Positions 35,279 to 45,617 are shown, counted from the stretch's first letter. The stretch is DNA of 64,000 bases from Neoalteromonas arenosi (GCF_030362855.1 NZ_JAUCBP010000012.1:1-64000); one strand, 5' to 3'. The notes: generated by a model not told the origin, from the sequence alone. Numbers and translations: made by a program.

Positions 35279-37573
35279 ATGCTTACAACGCTCAAACGCA
35301 TAGTTCAGGAAGTTAACCAAATCCCTGTACTCGATGACGCCATCGGGCACTTGGTTAAACGCGTTAAAGAAACCATGTCGGTTGATGCTTGTTCCATGTA
35401 TTTGGCCGATTACGGTACACAACAGTTAACCCTTGTAGCGACGGAAGGTTTGGCCAAGAGCGCTATTGGTGTAGTCAAAATTGGTTTTAACGAAGGTTTG
35501 ATTGGACTGGTCGGGCAGCGTGAAGAGCCACTCAATATTGATGACGCACACCACCATCCGCGGTTTAAACACTACGACGAAGTACACGAAGAAACATTTA
35601 ATGCCTTTCTTGGCACACCGATAATTCACCAGCGTAAAGTTCTTGGCGTTATCACTTTGCAGCAGGAGGAGAAACGCCGTTTCAGCCAAGACGAAGAAGC
35701 GTTTTTAGTGACACTCGCCGCGCAAATCGCGCTAGAGATCACCAATGCTGAAATTCGCGGTTCGTTGCGAGCGCAAAATCATCAAAATAAAGCGATTAGT
35801 CAAAAGAACCTGCGTGGCGTGGCAGGCTCGCCAGGCTTGGCGATGGGGATTGGACACCAACCGAATATTAAGATTGATTTGGCCAGCTGGCAGGTGCGTC
35901 GCACCGATCAAATCAGTGTGGCAATCGAGCAATATCGCCAAGCAGTAGAGCGCACACGCGCGGAAGTCGACAATTTATCTACTAGCCTTGAAGGCAGTAT
36001 CCCTGAGGATGTTCGCTCAATTTTTCAGTTGTATCACCAACTGTTAGATGCCAATAGTTTGGGACGCGAGGTTGAGGCCAAAATAAAGCAACAAGAATGG
36101 GATGCAGGCTCTGCGCTCAAACTGGTCGTGGAAGCCTACGCCGCGCGCTTTGCTAATATGGAAGACCCATATATGCAAGAACGGGCTATTGACATCATCG
36201 ATTTGTCTAACCGGATATTGCGCAACATCGTCAGCGTCAAAGATGGGACAAATAAGCACAGTGCACGCACCGTTACAGAAGCTTCTATTCTGTTAGCTGA
36301 GGAAGTCACTGCACCGATGCTGGCGGAATTCCCGCGTCAATATTTGGCGGGCATTATTTCTATCCGTGGTTCAAATAACAGTCACGCGGCGATTTTGGCG
36401 CGCGCCATGGGCGTTCCTGCGGTAATGGGCTTGGATAAAGTTTCGCCAGAACTACTTGACGGCAAGTCAATCTTACTCGATGGATATTCGGGCGAGGTGA
36501 TCATCAATCCGCAACGCGCCATTAAAGCTGAATTCGAACAACTCATCGCTGAAGAGTCAGAGTTGGCTGAGCGGATTGAATCGCATGCGAACAAACCCTG
36601 TGTGACTACTGATGACCAGCCGATTACGCTGTTGGTCAACGCCGGCTTGTCAGCTGAACTTGAGCTTCAGCAAATGCAGGGGGCAGGCATTGGTCTGTAC
36701 CGCACCGAAATTCCATTTATGTTGCGCGAGCGCTTTCCGTCTGAATCAGAGCAATACGAGCTCTACTTGCAAATCTTGCAAAGTGCACCGCAGCAGGAAA
36801 TTACGCTACGTACGTTGGATGTTGGGGGCGATAAACCCTTACCTTACTTTCCAATTAATGAAGAAAATCCTTTTTTGGGATGGCGCGGTGTCCGATTAAC
36901 CTTGGATCATCCGGAAATATTTTTGGTCCAAGTACGGGCGATGTTGCGCGCCAGTGCAGGCTTGCACAATCTGCATATTCTGCTGCCAATGATCACCTCA
37001 GTAAGCGAAGTTGACGACGCTAACCGTTTGATTAATCAGGCGTATCATGAAGTCAGTGAAGAATTAAAGAGCCTGCCACAGGGCATTCAACGACCGCGTG
37101 TCGGCGTAATGCTTGAAGTACCTGCGGTGATCTATCAAATCGCGCATTTAGCCAAGAAAGTCGATTTTTTCTCGGTGGGTACCAATGATTTGACTCAATA
37201 TTTATTGGCGGTGGATCGCAACAATGCCCGTGTGGCTGACTTGTATAGCAGCTACCACCCGGCAGTATTAAATGCGCTATCGAGTATTGCCCAGCAGTGT
37301 CATTTGGCCAATACCCCAGTGACGGTGTGCGGTGAGCTAGCTGGCGAGCCTGGCGGTGCTATTCTGTTAATGGCGATGGGGTATCGTAAACTCAGTATGA
37401 ACGCGCACAATATTCGTAAGATCAATTGGGTCATTCGGCATGCAAACATTGCTGAGTTGAATTTTTTGCTGCCCGATGCGCTGGCTTGTCAACACCCTAG
37501 TGAGGTTGTGTGTTTGGTGAATGATTATCTCAACAGCAAAGATCTCGGTGGTCTAACGCGGGCGGGGCTGTAA
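35279..37573 (+). CDS. ptsP: Phosphoenolpyruvate-protein phosphotransferase PtsP (enzyme I-Ntr)
   Basis: First enzyme of the nitrogen-type PTS. N-terminal GAF domain (about 15-160) senses glutamine and 2-oxoglutarate in relatives, followed by the enzyme I core with the phosphorylated His in NNSHAAILARAMGVPAV, then LLDGYSGEVIINP and the PEP-binding barrel (DVGGDKPLPYF, GTNDLTQYLLAVDRNN, VCGELAGEPGG). ATG at 35279 starts the usual MLTTLKRIVQEVN; 764 aa. Confidence 0.97.
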   Translation: MLTTLKRIVQEVNQIPVLDDAIGHLVKRVKETMSVDACSMYLADYGTQQLTLVATEGLAKSAIGVVKIGFNEGLIGLVGQREEPLNIDDAHHHPRFKHYDEVHEETFNAFLGTPIIHQRKVLGVITLQQEEKRRFSQDEEAFLVTLAAQIALEITNAEIRGSLRAQNHQNKAISQKNLRGVAGSPGLAMGIGHQPNIKIDLASWQVRRTDQISVAIEQYRQAVERTRAEVDNLSTSLEGSIPEDVRSIFQLYHQLLDANSLGREVEAKIKQQEWDAGSALKLVVEAYAARFANMEDPYMQERAIDIIDLSNRILRNIVSVKDGTNKHSARTVTEASILLAEEVTAPMLAEFPRQYLAGIISIRGSNNSHAAILARAMGVPAVMGLDKVSPELLDGKSILLDGYSGEVIINPQRAIKAEFEQLIAEESELAERIESHANKPCVTTDDQPITLLVNAGLSAELELQQMQGAGIGLYRTEIPFMLRERFPSESEQYELYLQILQSAPQQEITLRTLDVGGDKPLPYFPINEENPFLGWRGVRLTLDHPEIFLVQVRAMLRASAGLHNLHILLPMITSVSEVDDANRLINQAYHEVSEELKSLPQGIQRPRVGVMLEVPAVIYQIAHLAKKVDFFSVGTNDLTQYLLAVDRNNARVADLYSSYHPAVLNALSSIAQQCHLANTPVTVCGELAGEPGGAILLMAMGYRKLSMNAHNIRKINWVIRHANIAELNFLLPDALACQHPSEVVCLVNDYLNSKDLGGLTRAGL

Positions 37574-37597
37574 TTAATGTCCCAGCTGAGGTAAGCC

Positions 37598-38401
37598 GTG
37601 GACGTATTGTTCATTTTAGTCATTAGCTGTTTGTTGCTCGGCGGAGTCGTCGGCGTCATGGCCGGGCTACTGGGGATTGGTGGCGGATTAATCATAGTGC
37701 CGGTATTGACATACTTACTGGCTGAATTACTCCAGATCGCACCACAGGAGACCATTGTAATTGCAATCGCCACCTCACTGTCGACCATTATTTTTACGGG
37801 GATATCCTCAGCTCGAGCGCATTACCGCTTGGGTAATTTACAACGACATATTATTGTTTGGTGTGGCTTTGGCATAGGACTTGGAGCGATTGTTGGCGCT
37901 CAGATTGCCAGTGCGATTCCCGGTACTGCATTAAAACTAATTTTTGCCTGCTTAGTAATTGCTATCGCCTTGTACATGTTGTTTGGCCGTCGGGTTGAGT
38001 CTGACAACAGTGCGACCAAGCCCAAGCTCGCAACAATTGGCATTACTACCGGTACGCTTTCGGCATTAATGGGAATTGGTGGAGGTGCATTATTAGTACC
38101 TGCGCTGATTTGGTATCGTGTTAACATACGTCAAGCAATTGGGTGTGCGGCCTTCAGCGGTATCGTCATCGCTGTTTTTGGCAGCAGCAGTTTTGTCGTT
38201 TCAGGTTGGGATTATGGTCAGCTGTCACAGGGCTACCTGGGTTACATATACTGGCCCGCAACACTCAGTATCGCGGCAACATCCGTTTTTACCGCACCAA
38301 TGGGTGCTAAATTAGGTCAACAAATGAACACGCAACTATTGAAAAAAATATTTGCTGTGTTTTTAGTGATAGTCAGTATTCGCATGCTTTGGGGATTATA
38401 A
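37598..38401 (+). CDS. TauE/SafE (TSUP) family permease
   Basis: Eight likely membrane helices with the family motifs AGLLGIGGGLIIVPVL (about residues 23-38) and GIGGGALLVPAL in the second half, marking the duplicated TSUP fold that exports or imports sulfite, sulfonate or similar anions. GAGGTAAGCC precedes the GTG start. The stop abuts the lgt start codon. It lies in the ptsP-lgt-thyA run, where related genomes carry the same gene. Substrate unknown. Confidence 0.9.
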   Translation: MDVLFILVISCLLLGGVVGVMAGLLGIGGGLIIVPVLTYLLAELLQIAPQETIVIAIATSLSTIIFTGISSARAHYRLGNLQRHIIVWCGFGIGLGAIVGAQIASAIPGTALKLIFACLVIAIALYMLFGRRVESDNSATKPKLATIGITTGTLSALMGIGGGALLVPALIWYRVNIRQAIGCAAFSGIVIAVFGSSSFVVSGWDYGQLSQGYLGYIYWPATLSIAATSVFTAPMGAKLGQQMNTQLLKKIFAVFLVIVSIRMLWGL

Positions 38402-39217
38402 GTGCAAGAACAGCAGTATTGGGTATTTCCGCAGATTGACCCAGTGATTTTCGAATTAGGGCCAGTAGCAGTACGCTGGTATGGATTAATGTATTTAGTT
38501 GGCTTTGTTGCCGCTTTCTTTTTAGCTAAGCGCCGTTTAGATCGCGTTGGTTGGAATAAGGACCAGCTTAGCGACTTTCTGTTCTGGGGATTCCTCGGCG
38601 TTATCATTGGTGGCAGGATCGGTTATGTGCTGTTTTATCAGTTTGATTACTTTTTGTCCGATCCCTTGTATCTATTTAAGATCTGGACCGGCGGTATGTC
38701 GTTCCATGGCGGTTTGCTGGGGGTAATTACTGCCATTTGGTTGTACGCGCGGAAAATACAGATGCACTTCCTCACCCTTGGAGACTTTGTTGCGCCGTTA
38801 GTACCCATTGGTTTAGGGGCCGGGCGTTTGGGCAATTTTATCAATGCTGAATTGTGGGGGCGTGAAACCGACGTTGCATGGGCTGTGATATTCCCCGGTC
38901 AAGAAGTTGCGCGCCACGCTTCGCAATTATACGAATTCGCATTAGAAGGTGTGCTGTTGTTTTTAATTCTGTGGTTTATGTCAGCTAAGCCCAAGCCACG
39001 CGGTGTTATTGGCGGGATGTTCTTACTCGGCTATGGCGCTTTCCGTTTCATCGTTGAATTTTTCCGTGAACCGGATGATCATTTAGGGCTTTATTCTTTT
39101 GGATTGTCACAAGGTCAGCTATTATGTGTGCCGATGATTTTATTAGGCCTTTGGCTGATTTTCAGTGGTTATAAAAGAGGCCTAATCGATACCCCCAATG
39201 CAGTGAAAAAGGCATAG
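38402..39217 (+). CDS. lgt: Prolipoprotein diacylglyceryl transferase
   Basis: Transfers diacylglycerol from phosphatidylglycerol to lipobox Cys, needed for the lipoproteins of this window. Seven-helix protein; the signature [18 protein letters not shown] with the essential Arg/Asn, HGGLLGV in an early loop, and [11 protein letters not shown] near the C-terminus. GTG start directly after the previous stop. 271 aa. Confidence 0.97.
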   Translation: MQEQQYWVFPQIDPVIFELGPVAVRWYGLMYLVGFVAAFFLAKRRLDRVGWNKDQLSDFLFWGFLGVIIGGRIGYVLFYQFDYFLSDPLYLFKIWTGGMSFHGGLLGVITAIWLYARKIQMHFLTLGDFVAPLVPIGLGAGRLGNFINAELWGRETDVAWAVIFPGQEVARHASQLYEFALEGVLLFLILWFMSAKPKPRGVIGGMFLLGYGAFRFIVEFFREPDDHLGLYSFGLSQGQLLCVPMILLGLWLIFSGYKRGLIDTPNAVKKA

Positions 39218-39224
39218 CAAGTCA

Positions 39225-40058
39225 ATGCAGCAATATCATGAATTAATGCGTCATATTCGCGACAATGGTGTGCGGAAAGACGATCGCACCGGCACCGGTA
39301 CTTTAAGTGTGTTTGGCTATCAGATGCGCTTCAATTTGGCGAACGGTTTTCCGTTAGTCACGACGAAGAAGTGCCATATGCGCAGTATTATTCATGAGTT
39401 ATTGTGGTTTCTACAGGGCGAAACCAATATTGCGTATCTTACTGAAAATGGTGTTTCGATCTGGGACGAGTGGGCTACTGATGAAGGTGAACTCGGTCCT
39501 GTTTACGGTAAACAATGGCGCAGTTGGCCCGGACTCAATGGCGAAGTGATTGACCAGATTGCTGAAGTGGTCGAGCAAATCAAAACGAATCCTGATTCAC
39601 GTCGTTTAATTGTCAGTGGTTGGAACCCCGCAGTGCTGCCCGATACGCAGTACTCACCGAAAGAAAATGCAGCAATGGGTAAGCAGGCACTACCGCCATG
39701 CCATACATTATTCCAGTTTTATGTATTAGAGGGTAAGTTGTCTTGCCAACTCTACCAGCGCAGTGGTGATGTGTTCTTAGGCGTACCATTTAATATTGCC
39801 AGTTATGCCTTACTGACCATGATGGTGGCGCAAGTGTGTGACCTCGAGTTGGGCGATTTTGTCCACACACTAGGCGATGCTCACCTGTATGTTAATCACT
39901 TGGAACAAACTGACCTACAATTATCCCGAGAACCGTATCCATTGCCTACAATGAAGATAAATCCTGCCGTTAAGGATATATTCGGCTTTAAATATGAGGA
40001 CTTTGAATTGTGCAACTACCAAGCGCACCCGCATATTAAGGCTCCGGTGGCTATTTAA
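39225..40058 (+). CDS. thyA: Thymidylate synthase
   Basis: Methylates dUMP to dTMP with methylene-tetrahydrofolate. Contains [16 protein letters not shown], the catalytic Cys in [31 protein letters not shown] and [10 protein letters not shown]. 277 aa, slightly longer than E. coli (264) because of a 13-residue insertion ([13 protein letters not shown]) before the active site, as in some other gammaproteobacteria. Seven bases after lgt. Confidence 0.98.
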   Translation: MQQYHELMRHIRDNGVRKDDRTGTGTLSVFGYQMRFNLANGFPLVTTKKCHMRSIIHELLWFLQGETNIAYLTENGVSIWDEWATDEGELGPVYGKQWRSWPGLNGEVIDQIAEVVEQIKTNPDSRRLIVSGWNPAVLPDTQYSPKENAAMGKQALPPCHTLFQFYVLEGKLSCQLYQRSGDVFLGVPFNIASYALLTMMVAQVCDLELGDFVHTLGDAHLYVNHLEQTDLQLSREPYPLPTMKINPAVKDIFGFKYEDFELCNYQAHPHIKAPVAI

Positions 40059-40091
40059 TAACAAACGAACGTTGAACAGAGACAGGTACGA

Positions 40092-41132
40092 ATGACAACG
40101 AATGTTTTGATTTGCGACGACTCAGGCTTTGCGCGGCGCCAAATGGCTCGCTCAATACCCGATGCCTGGGATGTCAATATCAGCTTCGCCGAGCACGGCA
40201 AGGACGCTATTGAACAGATTAAGGACGGCAAAGGCGATGTACTGTTTCTCGACTTGAACATGCCGGTTATGGATGGTTACCAAACCATGCAGTACATTCG
40301 CGATCACGACTTGCCGTCACTCGTTATCGTCGTGTCTGGCGACGTCCAGGCCGAAGCGCGCAATCGCATGGTGGCAATGGGCGCACTCGATTTTATTCGC
40401 AAGCCTATCGACAATGAAAAGCTAACCACTATTTTGCGTCAGTATGGCCTCTACACTGGGGCGCCAGAGGCTACCGGGAAAAGTGGTCAAGCCCCCATCG
40501 ATGCCGCTCAAATTGTAGCGCCTAAAAAAGAAGACCGGATTGATGCGTACCGCGAATTAGTCAATGTGGCGATGGGCCGTGCGGGTGAGAGCTTAGCCAG
40601 TTTGTTCGATGAATTTATTGATTTGCCGATCCCGAATGTCAATGAGCTAGAAACGACCGAGCTGCATATGGCGATCGCAGAGATCCATAGCAACACCTCT
40701 GTTTCAGCGGTATCAAAAGGCTTTATTAGCGCGGGTATTGCTGGCGAAGCCTTGGTCATTTTTAACGATAGTAATTTTGCCAATATTGTTGAGCTACTCA
40801 AATACGATGAATCCGAAGTGACCGAAGCACTAGAGCTTGAGGCATTGATGGATGTATCGAATATTTTGATCGGTGCGTGCTTGAATGCCTTATCAGAACA
40901 ACTCAACGTCAAGCTGAGTCACAATCACCCGATTATCCTTGGCCGTCATCGCAATCTTGATAATCTGCTGCAATCGACGATTTCACGCTGGAATAAGGTA
41001 ATGGCGATTGAAATTGGCTATTCGATTAAGAAACACGATATTCAATTCGACTTACTGTTATTGATCCCCGGACATGCCATGGAACAAGTGTATACGCGCT
41101 TAGTTAACGCAACAGAAGGACGTCATGCATGA
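40092..41132 (+). CDS. Response regulator with CheC-like phosphatase domain
   Basis: N-terminal receiver domain (acidic Asp9/Asp10, phosphoacceptor Asp54 in FLDLNMPVMDG, Lys in IRKPID), a linker, and a C-terminal CheC/CheX-like domain (about 145-340). The CheC helix motif is LMDVSNILIGACLNAL, where the usual Glu is Asp while Asn is kept. Such domains dephosphorylate CheY-type regulators. Its stop overlaps the next GGDEF gene by 4 bp, so the pair is coexpressed. The partner kinase is not in the window. Confidence 0.88.
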   Translation: MTTNVLICDDSGFARRQMARSIPDAWDVNISFAEHGKDAIEQIKDGKGDVLFLDLNMPVMDGYQTMQYIRDHDLPSLVIVVSGDVQAEARNRMVAMGALDFIRKPIDNEKLTTILRQYGLYTGAPEATGKSGQAPIDAAQIVAPKKEDRIDAYRELVNVAMGRAGESLASLFDEFIDLPIPNVNELETTELHMAIAEIHSNTSVSAVSKGFISAGIAGEALVIFNDSNFANIVELLKYDESEVTEALELEALMDVSNILIGACLNALSEQLNVKLSHNHPIILGRHRNLDNLLQSTISRWNKVMAIEIGYSIKKHDIQFDLLLLIPGHAMEQVYTRLVNATEGRHA

Positions 41133-42091
41133 GTGATAGCAGCCAAAAAGCACTAGCCGAAATGCATTGGCAGTACGATCTACTGGGTTCCATTGAAGTC
41201 GGCATTGTCGTTATCAACCGTGATTTCACCGTTGAAATGTGGAACCAGTTTATGGAAAACCACAGCGGCAAGTTACCCAGTAGTGTAGTGGGTAAATCGT
41301 TGTTTGACGTGTTTCCTGAAGTCGATAAAACCTGGTTATTACGCAAAGCGCAGCCCGTTTTCGATCTGCGCACACCGGCATTTTTGATATGGGAACAGCG
41401 CCCATACCTATTCAAATTCACGACCAATCGTCCGATCACATCGAGCTCTGATTTTATGTATCAGAACGTCACGATTTTTCCGCTGGCGACGCTAGGCGAT
41501 AAAATCGAGAAAATCTGCATTATGGTTTACGACGTGACCGACCAAGCGCTCGGGCAAATAAATATTGAACGCCTGAATGGTGAGCTTGAGGAGATGAGTC
41601 GTATTGATGGTCTGACACGCTTGTTTAATCGCCGCTATTGGCAGGAAACCTTTGAGCGCGAGTTTAAACGCGCCAAGCGTTACGATGAAACCTGCACAGT
41701 GTTGATGCTCGATATTGATCACTTCAAAAAGGTCAACGATACCTATGGGCACCAAGCGGGTGACAAAGTTATCCAAGCCTTAGCTGATGTCATCCGCGAT
41801 ACTATCCGTGAAACGGATTCGGCTGGTCGCTATGGCGGTGAGGAATTTGCAATTTTACTCCCTGATACTGACGCTGCGAGTGTTGGTTACGTAGCTGAGC
41901 GCTTGCGCAAAGCGGCAGAAAAGAAACAGGTAAAGCACGAAGATCACAAAATTGACTTCACCATTAGTGTCGGTGCTGCGCAATACCACGAGCGTCATCA
42001 AACGGCTTTGGCGTGGTTAGAACATGCCGACCAAGCGCTTTACCAGGCGAAAGAGAATGGCCGTAATCAGGCGGTTATCCAAACCGATTAG
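41129..42091 (+). CDS. PAS-GGDEF diguanylate cyclase
   Basis: N-terminal PAS-like sensor (about residues 13-138; GIVVINRDFTVEMWNQFME) and a GGDEF domain (about 155-318) with intact active-site GGEEF (236-240) and inhibitory site RETD (227-230). It should therefore make cyclic di-GMP with product inhibition. Coupled by ATGA overlap to the REC-CheC gene upstream, which probably controls it or shares its pathway. Overlaps the convergent permease gene by 4 bp. Confidence 0.93.
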   Translation: MSDSSQKALAEMHWQYDLLGSIEVGIVVINRDFTVEMWNQFMENHSGKLPSSVVGKSLFDVFPEVDKTWLLRKAQPVFDLRTPAFLIWEQRPYLFKFTTNRPITSSSDFMYQNVTIFPLATLGDKIEKICIMVYDVTDQALGQINIERLNGELEEMSRIDGLTRLFNRRYWQETFEREFKRAKRYDETCTVLMLDIDHFKKVNDTYGHQAGDKVIQALADVIRDTIRETDSAGRYGGEEFAILLPDTDAASVGYVAERLRKAAEKKQVKHEDHKIDFTISVGAAQYHERHQTALAWLEHADQALYQAKENGRNQAVIQTD

Positions 42092-43482
42092 ATAGTATGA
42101 CGCTGAGCTTCCAGCGCATTGATCTTGTGTCGCAAGGTATATAAGAACAACAAACTGGGGATCACCATCAGCGCTGTTATTACGAAGAACAGCTGCCAGT
42201 TGCCGTCCAAACCATCAACGATAAAGCCACTACTCGCTGACAACATCGTTCGCCCCATCGCGCCCAAAGAGGCCATCAATGCGTATTGGGCGGCTGAAAA
42301 GGTTTTGTTGCACAGCAATGAAATAAAGGCCACTAATGCCACCGTACTCCAAGCCGCCGTAAAACCATCAATGATAATGGTGGCGATAAACAAAGGCTTA
42401 CTTGGACCGACTTCGGCGATCACCGAGAACATTAAGTTACTCGCCGCCATGGCGATACCGGCGATCATCAAGCCGCGGTAGATTCCGTAGCGCATATTCA
42501 CTAGCCCACCGATTACCGAGAAAATGATCGTTACCCACCAGTTTAACAATTTCGAAAGGGTGCCGATTTCGGTGTTAGAGAAGCCAATTTCCTTGTAAAA
42601 CACAATACTCATTCGTCCCAGGAACGCTTCACCAATTTTGAACAGTACAATAAACAATAACATCGACAGTGCCAGTTTCACGCCATTGCGGCTAAAGAAG
42701 TCTCTAAAGGGCTCTACCACGGTTACGGCTAGCCACGCCAAAACTTGTTTAAACAGTGCCCCTTGCTGCTCGCCTAGCGCTGCTTTATAGCGGGCTTCGG
42801 CGATAGATTGCTGGTGCTCTCGGTCAGTTTCTGGCTCTTTCACTAACCATACAATGATGTGAAGAACTAACATCAAAACGGCCAGCACAAAATACACGTC
42901 CTGCCACTGCCAGCCTGGCAAATCGGCTAAGAAAAACGGAATTGCGCCCATGCCGCCATACCCCGTCCACCAACCAGCCGTCGCGGCGGCTGCACCGGCA
43001 CTGAGTTTTTCTTTTTCTGTATCGCCAATGATATCGATACGGAACGCGTCAATGGCAATATCTTGAGTGGCACTGGCAATGGCGATCAGCAGGCCGGAGA
43101 GTGCGATATACCATAGACTGTGTTCCAGTTGTAAAAACGCCATGCTTAGACAGCTAACGATAACCCCCCATTGGGTCAGGAATATCCAGCTACGCCTCTG
43201 ACCAAAGTGGTCATGCAGCAACGGTAGTTTGATCCGGTCGAGCAATGGTGACCACAAAAAGTTGACTGAATAGGCTGCGAACAACACGCCAAATAAGCCG
43301 ATGGAACTGCGCGAGATATCGCCGTCTTTCAACCACGCAGAAAGGGCTGAGCCGATCATCACCCAAGGTAAACCACTGGCGATACCGAAACAAAAAATTA
43401 CCGCGATGCGTTTGTCAAAATAGGCTTTTAAGGCATGTGAATATGAGGTGGATGAAGTGGCCAAGCCAAGACTCTCGTGCAA
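42088..43482 (-). CDS. AmpG-like muropeptide permease (MFS)
   Basis: Twelve-helix major facilitator protein with the AmpG signature ASGLPWVMIGSALSAWLKDG near residue 36 and IASATQDIAIDAFRID near 137, SPLLDRIKLP and FGQRRSWI in cytoplasmic loops. AmpG proteins import anhydro-muropeptides for cell-wall recycling and beta-lactamase induction. The start used is a TTG codon; no nearby ATG exists, so the first few residues are uncertain. 464 aa. Confidence 0.85.
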   Translation of the reverse strand: MHESLGLATSSTSYSHALKAYFDKRIAVIFCFGIASGLPWVMIGSALSAWLKDGDISRSSIGLFGVLFAAYSVNFLWSPLLDRIKLPLLHDHFGQRRSWIFLTQWGVIVSCLSMAFLQLEHSLWYIALSGLLIAIASATQDIAIDAFRIDIIGDTEKEKLSAGAAAATAGWWTGYGGMGAIPFFLADLPGWQWQDVYFVLAVLMLVLHIIVWLVKEPETDREHQQSIAEARYKAALGEQQGALFKQVLAWLAVTVVEPFRDFFSRNGVKLALSMLLFIVLFKIGEAFLGRMSIVFYKEIGFSNTEIGTLSKLLNWWVTIIFSVIGGLVNMRYGIYRGLMIAGIAMAASNLMFSVIAEVGPSKPLFIATIIIDGFTAAWSTVALVAFISLLCNKTFSAAQYALMASLGAMGRTMLSASSGFIVDGLDGNWQLFFVITALMVIPSLLFLYTLRHKINALEAQRHTI

Positions 43483-43533
43483 CCAACAGACTTGGATAAG
43501 GTATCAGAGATTAGCGCAAATATCTGCACTCAA

Positions 43534-43917
43534 TTACGGCCGGATACCGATGCAATCGAATGGACATAATCCACGACCATCGAGATAGTGTAAACAGTTG
43601 CTCAATTCGTCGTGCAGGATTGGGTCACTGGCCAGCTTAGCTTCAGGCCAATAGTGTAATTGATGCAGCACATGCCAGAACACACGCTCTTTTTGACTGT
43701 AGGGTTCGGCGTGATCATTCACTTGGGTCCATTCTTCGAGGGTATCCCAGAAAAACAATTGCAATTCGGAGTGCGGTAAATCACCACGCCAAAACGCGCT
43801 GAGGTAAAACCCCAGCTGTTGCGATTTTTGGTCGATAAATGACGGTACTTGCACCACACAGCACTTATGTAAATGACAGTTACTAAAATTATAGTAGGGA
43901 TTTGTAGAATTACCCAT
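43534..43917 (-). CDS. Conserved hypothetical protein (127 aa)
   Basis: Soluble, Trp/His-rich protein (ERVFWHVLHQLHYWPEA) with a C-terminal GLCPFDCIGIRP that might bind a metal together with Cys14 and Cys19-20 near the N-terminus. ATG at 43917 is weakly supported; a GTG about 20 codons further is also possible. No family recognised. The coding frame is clean and in a conserved direction between ampG-like and the next gene. Confidence 0.6.
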   Translation of the reverse strand: MGNSTNPYYNFSNCHLHKCCVVQVPSFIDQKSQQLGFYLSAFWRGDLPHSELQLFFWDTLEEWTQVNDHAEPYSQKERVFWHVLHQLHYWPEAKLASDPILHDELSNCLHYLDGRGLCPFDCIGIRP

Positions 43918-43973
43918 GCAGACTGCACTTCAGTAGTGCATAGCCAGAAAAGGCATTGAATTTTATTTGAATA

Positions 43974-44849
43974 TTACCAACCGAGCGAGGTCATCCAGCC
44001 ATACATTTCTTTACTCATTGCACGGTATTGAATGACGTTGTATTCCGTGCCGACAATATCGCGCTGTCGGTAGTGGATCTTCAATGATGTAACGGCGCTG
44101 ATACGGCGCTGCTCGGCCGTCATAACACTCCAGCGATTATCCCATTCACTGGTTAAGTCGAGCACCGGAAAAGCCGTGCTGGCCAGCTGTTCGGGAAGCG
44201 CGGCATTGAGCTCAGGTTCCGGCCAAAAAGGACCGGCGACTACCAGCCCGTCGGGTTGGAGTAAACTACCCTGCTGATATAAGCGAACTACTCCAGCGGC
44301 ATTAATACCTTGCGTAATTAGCAGGCGATATCCTGGGGTCGCTTGTGTTGCGGCAAAGGCCGCATCAATGCGTTGACTCAACGCTAGGGCATAACGCGTA
44401 AGTACTTCTTCGTTGAAGCTACTCAATGCGCTGCGCGCATTAATGTCGTCGGGTAGCGCAATGTTTTCAGGCGGTGCCGTGCCCATCGGTGGTGCGGGCA
44501 TGACTAAAGTAAACCAGCCCCAACTATTCAGATCATCGACGATAGTACTGAAACCATGGTCGCCAAATAAGCCATGCTGAGCGGGGATTAGCAAGATCGC
44601 AACCCCACGAGTGAGCGGCACAGTGGCAGGAGATGTCGCTACTGGGATTTGCTCTGTGCCAGCAAGGACAAGATTAAATTCGCTTTTATCAAGGCGCTGC
44701 TGAGCATCAGTGGTGAGCAACTCAACGCTAGAGAGGGATTCTTGCGCTGTCATTGGCATACTTATCCATGTACTCCAAATGAGCACAATTAATCGGCTAA
44801 TGCGGCTGTACTGTTTGCAAACCTGAGAAATCAAGCACTCTTTACTCAA
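43974..44849 (-). CDS. DUF3530-like secreted alpha/beta hydrolase-type protein
   Basis: Likely signal or anchor (about residues 19-34, LIVLIWSTWISMPMTA), then an alpha/beta-hydrolase-like body with GVAILLIPAQHG (about 85-96), LLITQGINAAGVVRLYQ (at the nucleophile-elbow position, but GINAAG lacks a Ser) and LTSEWDNRW. This matches DUF3530 proteins, which often lack the catalytic Ser. TTG start at 44849 is uncertain. It lies just after rluA. Confidence 0.75.
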   Translation of the reverse strand: MSKECLISQVCKQYSRISRLIVLIWSTWISMPMTAQESLSSVELLTTDAQQRLDKSEFNLVLAGTEQIPVATSPATVPLTRGVAILLIPAQHGLFGDHGFSTIVDDLNSWGWFTLVMPAPPMGTAPPENIALPDDINARSALSSFNEEVLTRYALALSQRIDAAFAATQATPGYRLLITQGINAAGVVRLYQQGSLLQPDGLVVAGPFWPEPELNAALPEQLASTAFPVLDLTSEWDNRWSVMTAEQRRISAVTSLKIHYRQRDIVGTEYNVIQYRAMSKEMYGWMTSLGW

Positions 44850-44897
44850 TCGTTAGCTATGCACAATATATCGGCGCAGCAGCCAAAAACTAAAAGT

Positions 44898-45617
44898 TTA
44901 AGGGTGGTTAACCTGAATAAATGCCTGATGCTGATGGTGCAATGCCGAATCCGGCTCGTCTGCGAACGAATGCGGTAACTCAAATCGCATCGGCTCACCG
45001 CTAGCTGGGTGACTAAATTCAATAGATTCGGCGTGCAGCAATAACCGATCAGACACACGTAAAGCATCATCATGGGCATACAAACGGTCGCCTAGGATTG
45101 GATGTCCAATGGCTTGCATGTGCACGCGCAACTGGTGCGAGCGCCCGGTAATTGGCTTAAGCTCGACAAGAGTGCTATAGGTATCGCGAGTAAGGACCTG
45201 ATAGTGGGTGGTTGATGGCTTGCCGTTTTCGCGGTCGACCATTTGTTTCGGACGATTGGGCCAGTCGCAAATAAGTGGCAATTCAATTACGCCTTGTTCC
45301 TGCTCGGGATGACCATATACGCGGGCAATGTAGCGTTTGTTCACAAGACGCTGCTGAAATTGACGCGACAATTCGCGATTCGCGGCTTTATTTAGTGCCA
45401 TTAATATGATACCGCTAGTCGCCATGTCGAGTCGATGTACTACCGATGCCGTAGGGAACACGCGTTGGGTGCGGGTTTGTAAGCTGTCAAAGTGTTGCTC
45501 GGCGCGCCCCTTTACACTCAGCAATCCGTTGGGTTTTGCCAGCACCAAGACATCCTCATCGCGATACAATAAGGTCAGGTATGGCGTCATTGGTGGCTGG
45601 TAGTTAAGAAGCACCAT
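44898..45617 (-). CDS. rluA: Dual-specificity 23S rRNA/tRNA pseudouridine synthase RluA
   Basis: Modifies U746 of 23S rRNA and U32 of several tRNAs in E. coli. Catalytic Asp64 in VVHRLDMATSGI, same position as E. coli; LICDWPNRPKQ, ITGRSHQLRVHMQAIGHPILGDRLYA follow. 239 aa. ATG overlaps the rapA stop (TAATG), the rapA-rluA order known from E. coli. Confidence 0.95.
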   Translation of the reverse strand: MVLLNYQPPMTPYLTLLYRDEDVLVLAKPNGLLSVKGRAEQHFDSLQTRTQRVFPTASVVHRLDMATSGIILMALNKAANRELSRQFQQRLVNKRYIARVYGHPEQEQGVIELPLICDWPNRPKQMVDRENGKPSTTHYQVLTRDTYSTLVELKPITGRSHQLRVHMQAIGHPILGDRLYAHDDALRVSDRLLLHAESIEFSHPASGEPMRFELPHSFADEPDSALHHQHQAFIQVNHP

